A stretch of DNA of 64,000 nucleotides from NCBI GenBank assembly GCA_937873155.1, contig CALMVZ010000010.1, forward strand, positions 248,001 through 312,000, in the 5' to 3' direction. A model generated the notes under the pieces. It did not search any database. It worked only from the letters and a program-made list of their open reading frames with translations, and was not told the DNA's origin. This stretch comes from an uncultured Bacteroidota bacterium. GTDB taxonomy: Bacteria > Bacteroidota > Bacteroidia > B-17B0 > Aurantibacillaceae. The position numbers and the translations under genes were made by a program. Positions 59,413 to 64,000 of the stretch are shown here, piece by piece. Within the stretch, counting starts at the first letter, position 1. Every line of letters begins with the position of its first letter.

Positions 59413-60036
59413 TTATTTAGCTTTTCCAATCAGCTGAATATCACTAACAGCGACCTGGTTGAATTTGTTCCCTTTATAAGTATCAACAATTCTGAAACGA
59501 ATGCGGCAACGGCGTGTTCTGTCGATCTTAAATTTTTCGAGATCGATACTTTGCTGCTTGTAAGTATCTTCAAATTTTATTTCACCGTAAGGAAGATCAT
59601 TCACCGTCATAGTCACTTTTTTTATCCGGTTATAATCTTTCCAGGTATGATAATCTTTCCTGTCGCCATTGAAAAAATAAATATCACTTATTACAGCTGC
59701 ATTTATCCCTTCAACTTCTTCAAGATCGATAACTATTTCAATATCTTCGTTTTTACCATCGCCTGAACTCACCCAACAGGTTTTCATGTTACCGTCAAGG
59801 ATATTCTTCGCTTCGAAATTATCCCCGCCGGAAGGCTCAGCTTTTGTCGTTGTTTTTACTTCAGTTTTTACTTTTACAGTTATATCTTCTTTAATACGGT
59901 TATTCTTTTCATAAGAATCTTCACCGATCACATCAAAATCGTTAACAGCAGCATCGAATAAAATAATTTCAAATTCACGTTGGGAGAACGAAACCGAAGA
60001 AATACATATCAGAATGGAAACTATTACTTTTTTCAT
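59413..60036 (-). CDS. Exported protein with discoidin/NADase-type carbohydrate-binding domain
   Basis: A 207-aa protein: signal peptide (VIVSILICISSVSFSQ), then a short region with many Lys/Thr (KVKTEVKTTTKAEPSGG), then a beta-jelly-roll domain from about 70 (AKNILDGNMKTCWVSSGDGKNEDIEIVIDLEE, with YNRIKKVTMTVND and QVAVSDIQL). NILDG..KT.W and the DIEL-like end match the NADase-type glycan-binding / discoidin-like fold. Periplasmic or surface; ligand unknown. 2 bp downstream of maf. Confidence 0.75.
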   Translation of the reverse strand: MKKVIVSILICISSVSFSQREFEIILFDAAVNDFDVIGEDSYEKNNRIKEDITVKVKTEVKTTTKAEPSGGDNFEAKNILDGNMKTCWVSSGDGKNEDIEIVIDLEEVEGINAAVISDIYFFNGDRKDYHTWKDYNRIKKVTMTVNDLPYGEIKFEDTYKQQSIDLEKFKIDRTRRCRIRFRIVDTYKGNKFNQVAVSDIQLIGKAK

Positions 60037-60038
60037 TA

Positions 60039-60632
60039 TTAAAATTTTATTAATTCTTCGTATAATTTTTTTACGGGCAATCCCATCACATTATAAAAAC
60101 TGCCTTCTATCTTTTCTATCCCAATATAACCGATCCAATCCTGGACACCATAACCACCTGCTTTATCATAAGGACTGTAATTTGTGAGGTAATACTCGAT
60201 CTCTTCATTAGTTAAGTTCTTAAAATAAACTTTAGCGACATCAAAAAAAGAGACTTGTTTATCAGCGCTTTTTAAACAAACTGCTGTAAAAACATCGTGC
60301 ATTTTACCGCTTAGCTTATTGAGCATTTCTTTTCCTTCATTAAAATCAGCGGGTTTATTCAATACCTGTCCTTCACACCATACAATAGTATCGGAGGTTA
60401 TCAAAAGTTGTTTATGAGTCAATTTGTTTGGATAAGCATTCGCCTTCTTTTCTGCTAAGTAAAGGGGGATCCGCTCGGCTTTCAAATTATCAGCAAAAGA
60501 TTCGTCTGCATTGATAGGCTTAACCTCAAATTCAAAACCAAGGCTTTTTAAGAGTTCTTGTCTGCGCGGAGAACCCGAACCAAGGATCAGCCGGTAAGGA
60601 AGTTCTTTCATTAATTTATCAATGCTGTTCAT
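60039..60632 (-). CDS. maf: Maf family nucleotide pyrophosphatase
   Basis: A 197-aa enzyme. LILGSGSPRRQELLKSLGFEFEVKP (residues 15-39) is the Maf signature, with ITSDTIVWCEGQVLNKP and DKAGGYGVQDWIG downstream. It hydrolyses non-canonical or m5U/m7G-type nucleotides to monophosphates. The start at 60632 overlaps the UbiA stop by 14 bp; an internal ATG (60611) is also possible. Confidence 0.93.
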   Translation of the reverse strand: MNSIDKLMKELPYRLILGSGSPRRQELLKSLGFEFEVKPINADESFADNLKAERIPLYLAEKKANAYPNKLTHKQLLITSDTIVWCEGQVLNKPADFNEGKEMLNKLSGKMHDVFTAVCLKSADKQVSFFDVAKVYFKNLTNEEIEYYLTNYSPYDKAGGYGVQDWIGYIGIEKIEGSFYNVMGLPVKKLYEELIKF

Positions 60633-61587
60633 AGATAAGGCTAATGATAAAAGTGAAAGCGATCCCGAAGAGCATTATGAATTTTAAAAGTAAACTGGCG
60701 ATCTTAAATTGAAATGGTGTTTTAGCTCTTACCACTTGTAAAATCAGGATACACAATGGAACAAATACAGTCATGATCAAATAGAAAGAAGCGGTCTTTT
60801 GATGCCATTGCCACAATTTTATCATTGAGAATCCAAGTACACCAAGTGTGATAATGATCAGGAAGAAAGTAACAGTTTTTGTAGTGATAATTCCCCAGGC
60901 AATCGGCATTGTCTTACAACCGGTTTGAATATCACCTTTAAAATCTTCCATGTCTTTAATGATCTCACGAATGAGAGAAGTTAAAAAAGCGAATCCACTG
61001 AACAATAAAGTTATGCCGAGTAATATTTTTAATTTTTCCGGATCCTGGTCGAAGAATGCTGTATTTACATGTACACCATTCAATACTTCATATGCAAATG
61101 GCATGAATGGAATTATTGCTGTTAAGAATGCGATCACTAAATTGCCTGTCAATAATTGTTTTTTAAAATGAGTAGAGTAGTACCAAAGCAAACTGATCGC
61201 TACGATCTGAAAGAGAACTAAACGCAATGCAAAGCACCTGTAAGCTAACCATGCTCCCAACAATAAACCAATGCCGCTGAAAATTAAATGTAATAACATT
61301 GCCGTACGGCGTTTAATGGTTTTGTCAATGACAACTGTTTCAGGATGATTGATAATATCGGTTTTCACATCGAAATAGTCGTTGATGATATAACCTGCGG
61401 CAGCAATTAAAGTTGTGCTGGTCACCAATAACCAAAACGAAACTTCAGAGAAATATGTGCGGTCTGTGATCGAGTTGATCACAAAATAACGCATAGAACA
61501 CAAAGTAAAAATAAGGATCAACAGATTCTCGAACCTGATCAGTTTTAAAAAAGCGAAGAATTTATTTTGTAATAACCTGTTCGTCAT
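60619..61587 (-). CDS. UbiA-family prenyltransferase
   Basis: A 322-aa membrane protein with about nine helices, started at ATG 61587; the frame extends to a TTG at 61605, which I do not prefer. The first Asp-rich motif INDYFDVKTDIINHPE and the second REIIKDMEDFKGDIQTGCKT are the UbiA metal/diphosphate sites. The family position (between KdsC-like and Maf) matches the Bacteroidota protein called geranylgeranylglycerol-phosphate geranylgeranyltransferase; the real acceptor is uncertain. Confidence 0.9.
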   Translation of the reverse strand: MTNRLLQNKFFAFLKLIRFENLLILIFTLCSMRYFVINSITDRTYFSEVSFWLLVTSTTLIAAAGYIINDYFDVKTDIINHPETVVIDKTIKRRTAMLLHLIFSGIGLLLGAWLAYRCFALRLVLFQIVAISLLWYYSTHFKKQLLTGNLVIAFLTAIIPFMPFAYEVLNGVHVNTAFFDQDPEKLKILLGITLLFSGFAFLTSLIREIIKDMEDFKGDIQTGCKTMPIAWGIITTKTVTFFLIIITLGVLGFSMIKLWQWHQKTASFYLIMTVFVPLCILILQVVRAKTPFQFKIASLLLKFIMLFGIAFTFIISLIYEQH

Positions 61588-61605
61588 TAATACAAATATA
61601 ATCAA

Positions 61606-62118
61606 TTACCAGTTGGCAATGGCCCACGTACTTTGTGCACGCATGACCTGTTCAATAATGTCCCTTACACAGCCTTCACCGCCGTTTTTAGGGGAAATAT
61701 AGATACTTATACTTTTAATCTCCGGAGCTGAATCATTCGGGCAAGCTGCAATACCCACACGGTTCATTACTTCGTAGTCCGGAAGATCATCTCCCATATA
61801 AAGAACTTCTTCGTCATTTAAGCTGTTCTCGTAAATGAAATCTTTATAACATTGAAGTTTATCATGCTGGTTAATGAATAAATGTTGAATGCCTGTTTTT
61901 GCCAATAGATTTTTTACTGCCACATTATTTCCACCTGAAAGAATAACCAGGCGATATCCTTTTTTAACAGCTAACTGTATAGCATACCCGTCCTTCGAAT
62001 GAACATTACGTACAACTTCACCGTTCTCCATAACCAAAACTTTATTGTCGGTAAATACACCGTCAATATCAAAGATCAATGTTGTTATTTTATTTAATTT
62101 CTCTTTAAAGTTTTGCAT
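61606..62118 (-). CDS. KdsC-like HAD phosphatase
   Basis: A 170-aa HAD hydrolase. Motif I is LIFDIDGVFTDNKVLV, then VRNVHSKDGYAIQLA, motif II ILSGGNN, and the later VLYMGDDLPDYEVMNRVG with the second Asp pair. No cap domain, as in KdsC (3-deoxy-manno-octulosonate-8-phosphate phosphatase). It overlaps the DUF2520 gene by 14 bp. KdsC function is likely but not proven by the motif alone. Confidence 0.88.
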   Translation of the reverse strand: MQNFKEKLNKITTLIFDIDGVFTDNKVLVMENGEVVRNVHSKDGYAIQLAVKKGYRLVILSGGNNVAVKNLLAKTGIQHLFINQHDKLQCYKDFIYENSLNDEEVLYMGDDLPDYEVMNRVGIAACPNDSAPEIKSISIYISPKNGGEGCVRDIIEQVMRAQSTWAIANW

Positions 62119-62923
62119 TGCCTTTTTGTTGTTTCTCTATGAGTTTGCTTAGCGATTTATAGATCTTTTTCAGGTCGGGATATTTTTTCAACAATTGTAA
62201 ATGTTGCTTCTGTGTTTTTTTATCGCCTCTTACTGCCGGACCTGTTTGTGCTTTAACAGGAGAAACCGATCTTGTTTTTTTGGCGGTTTTCACAATGAGC
62301 GGGATCAAATATTTAAAATAATCTTTTCCTAATTCTTTATCGGCGAAGTTATTGGCTGCAGAATACATCGCATTGCTGAAATTACCGGCGATAACTGCTG
62401 CTAAATGTAATTTAAGGCGTTGTTCTGAATTTAATTTCACTACAGTATTGGAGAATAGTTTCGCGAAGCTCTCCATGAAATATAAAGCTTGTTTATCACT
62501 GGCCTCAATGAAGATCGGAACTTCCGGCCACAATACACTTTGCCCGAAAGTGAAGGTTTGTAAAGGATAGAATACACCTGTATTTTTTGATGCAGTAGAA
62601 ATGGCTTTTAATGGAACAGTACCTGATGTATGTAAAACAAATCCTTTCGCTTTTGATTTTTTTATTTTTGAAGCGAACGATGGAATGGCTGAGTCAGAAG
62701 TGCAGACAAAAAAAAGATCTGTGTCCTTATCGACTTTACTCCAATCTGTAATGATCGAAGCTTTAAATTCTTTTTGTAGCTGTTTTAAGTTCGGTGTCAG
62801 AGTCCGGTTGTAAACTGTAATTTCAAAGCGTTTAAAGAAAGATAAATGCGATACAATGTGCCAGGCTAGATTTCCACTGCCTATCACCAATACTTTTATT
62901 TTAACGATCTTTTTACGAGTCAT
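62105..62923 (-). CDS. Rossmann-like / DUF2520 protein
   Basis: A 272-aa protein: VLVIGSGNLAWHIVSHLS is a dinucleotide-binding loop (GxGNxAxH form), FFVCTSDSAIPSFA and VLHTSGTVPL follow, and the C-terminal DUF2520 domain includes KLHLAAVIAGNFSNAMYSAAN. It resembles pyrroline-carboxylate or ketopantoate reductases. Substrate unknown. Overlaps ccmF by 11 bp and the KdsC-like gene by 14 bp, a conserved order in Bacteroidota. Confidence 0.88.
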   Translation of the reverse strand: MTRKKIVKIKVLVIGSGNLAWHIVSHLSFFKRFEITVYNRTLTPNLKQLQKEFKASIITDWSKVDKDTDLFFVCTSDSAIPSFASKIKKSKAKGFVLHTSGTVPLKAISTASKNTGVFYPLQTFTFGQSVLWPEVPIFIEASDKQALYFMESFAKLFSNTVVKLNSEQRLKLHLAAVIAGNFSNAMYSAANNFADKELGKDYFKYLIPLIVKTAKKTRSVSPVKAQTGPAVRGDKKTQKQHLQLLKKYPDLKKIYKSLSKLIEKQQKGNAKL

Positions 62924-64000
62924 GATTCGCTTTCGAAATTTTTAATTTCCGGACCCTTTCTATCATAGCAATAAAAGTACCGAACGCCATGGTTATACAA
63001 CCGATCCATAACACATTTATATAAGGGAACATCACTGCTTTCATAACAATGAAATCTTTAGAATTATTTACTTTTTCAGCCATGCTGATCTCAATGCTGC
63101 CTTCTTCAGGATTGATCCTCCAGAAAGAGAATTTTAAACCTAGTGCTTCAATTTTATCCGTTTCCGGGATCACCGTGTTTTTTTTGATGATGTATCTTGG
63201 CCTGGCTTTGAAAATTTCTCCGTTCGAATTATAAACTTTTAAAACCGCGGTCACTTCTAATAAAGAGTCATTCTTTTCATACTCAGCCTGGCTTAAATTT
63301 GATACGATAGAATCAATTACAATTATGGCGTTCGACGCGAATATTGTGTCGCCTAAATGACGGATGTAATTTTCAGGTGTATTGTATTTATTCTTATTGG
63401 TAGAATCAATCACCGTTCTCATATCAGCTGCAGTGATGTGAGTGTAAATATCACGGTTCAAAAAATGTTTCGTATCCGGATCAGCAGCTCTTCCCATTCG
63501 TGGATTATCCTGGATCTTCGGTTGTAATTGAAATGCGAATTCAGGCTTTCCATTGGGGTTCTTTGTAAAATAATTCACCTTGAAGTAAAAATCAATGCCT
63601 TTGACTTCTTTCCCTTCATAGGTAACTAAATAGGGTCCCATTGGTAAAGTATCGCCTTGCTCTAAAAAAATATTTTCCTGCCCGCTGAAACCTTCCCCTA
63701 AACTTTCAACTTGTTTAGCGGCTGTATTCTTAGAAAGTATGGCTTTTTTAGAAGTAGAAACCAGAGCCCCGATAATGATCAAAGCAAAACCAATATGGGC
63801 AATAGAAGCCCCCGACTTTGATATTTTTCCTTTAAGAACTCTCAGCCAATAATCTGCATTGGCAAGAACGGCGAAAATCCCCACTGTAAATAAAATACTA
63901 TAGGAAATGATCTCCCATTTGTGGATACCGCTTGCAGCAGAAAGATTCTTCTGAAAATAAAGTGGAATGGAGCAGGTGATTCCAAATGCAATGGAAATAA
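62913..64000 (-). CDS. CcmF/CcsA-type cytochrome c biogenesis protein, C-terminal part
   Basis: The reading frame is open to the window edge, so the start lies beyond 64000. A GTG at 63884 is not the real start. The visible part has membrane helices (ISYSILFTVGIFAVLANADYWL, AHIGFALIIIGALVST), a large periplasmic domain (about 90 to 300 of the visible residues) and a final helix with INVLWIGCITMAFGTFIAM. This arrangement matches CcmF/CcsA-type heme lyase subunits. It handles heme attachment to apocytochrome c. The conserved WxWD region lies outside the window. Confidence 0.82.
   Translation of the reverse strand, partial: ISIAFGITCSIPLYFQKNLSAASGIHKWEIISYSILFTVGIFAVLANADYWLRVLKGKISKSGASIAHIGFALIIIGALVSTSKKAILSKNTAAKQVESLGEGFSGQENIFLEQGDTLPMGPYLVTYEGKEVKGIDFYFKVNYFTKNPNGKPEFAFQLQPKIQDNPRMGRAADPDTKHFLNRDIYTHITAADMRTVIDSTNKNKYNTPENYIRHLGDTIFASNAIIVIDSIVSNLSQAEYEKNDSLLEVTAVLKVYNSNGEIFKARPRYIIKKNTVIPETDKIEALGLKFSFWRINPEEGSIEISMAEKVNNSKDFIVMKAVMFPYINVLWIGCITMAFGTFIAMIERVRKLKISKANHDS

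Noticed and set aside
63884-63886. GTG as start of the CcmF/CcsA protein
   Set aside because: The frame stays open to the window edge with further membrane-like sequence, so the gene is truncated by the window.
1-64000. CRISPR arrays, rRNA genes, insertion sequences with transposase
   Set aside because: No regularly spaced repeats, rRNA-like stretches or transposase ORFs were seen on either strand.

Overview
The window is AT-rich DNA from a member of the Bacteroidota. The signs are: promoters of the TTTG / 19-20 bp / TAnnTTTG type, a TonB-dependent receptor followed by a very large secreted protein with a T9SS-like C-terminus and a PorV/PorQ-family protein, and the order CcmF/CcsA - DUF2520 - KdsC-like - UbiA - Maf. 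Genus cannot be decided from the sequence.

Layout. (1) 1-127: 5' end of prs (minus), a core gene. (2) 640-3960: thiol/metal gene cluster (minus): ArsR repressor, MerTP fusion, Cys-tailed lipoprotein, GDCCVxC protein, CsoR-family regulator, thioredoxin-like protein and a Cys-rich secreted repeat protein. No mercuric reductase is present. (3) 4754-22485: a colinear minus-strand block of about 17 kb that looks like a provirus or virus-derived element. It has an XRE-ImmA repressor, two paralogous small HTH proteins, two copies of an unusual bipartite promoter, a string of small membrane-anchored proteins (WHy/LEA-like, transglutaminase-like, candidate coat protein followed by a strong terminator, annexin-like repeats, peptidoglycan-binding), a lysis-like cassette (amidase, YkuD-like, holin-like), m5C and m6A methyltransferases and a RadA/RecA-like ATPase. 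I see no terminase, portal, tail or sheath gene. (4) 22672-41350: a plus-strand defence island: PLD-SNF2 translocase, Eco57I-type methylase, EVE-McrB, McrC, GHKL ATPase with a C-terminal PD-(D/E)xK-like motif, kinase-helicase and PLD protein (the last two resemble Mokosh type I), plus a 55-aa protein. (5) 41709-43489: small ORF and large serine recombinase, whose reading frame runs into the 3' half of tRNA-Leu(CAA). (6) 43455-64000: chromosomal genes: tRNA-Leu, two related lipoproteins, stress-type proteins (DUF4142, SGNR-rich, DUF892), dCMP deaminase, the TonB receptor locus, greA, HIT, maf, UbiA, KdsC-like, DUF2520 and the C-terminal part of CcmF/CcsA.

Interpretation. Regions 2-5 (roughly 0.2-43.4 kb) probably form one integrated element, or a nest of elements, between prs and tRNA-Leu. 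The serine recombinase is at its right end and the virus-like module and defence island form two divergent halves that meet at the xre/helicase promoter region (22426-22720). The two things most worth following are the virus-like module, which has membrane and cell-wall proteins but no tail genes, and the seven-gene defence island. All functional calls rest on reading motifs by eye; no database search was possible.
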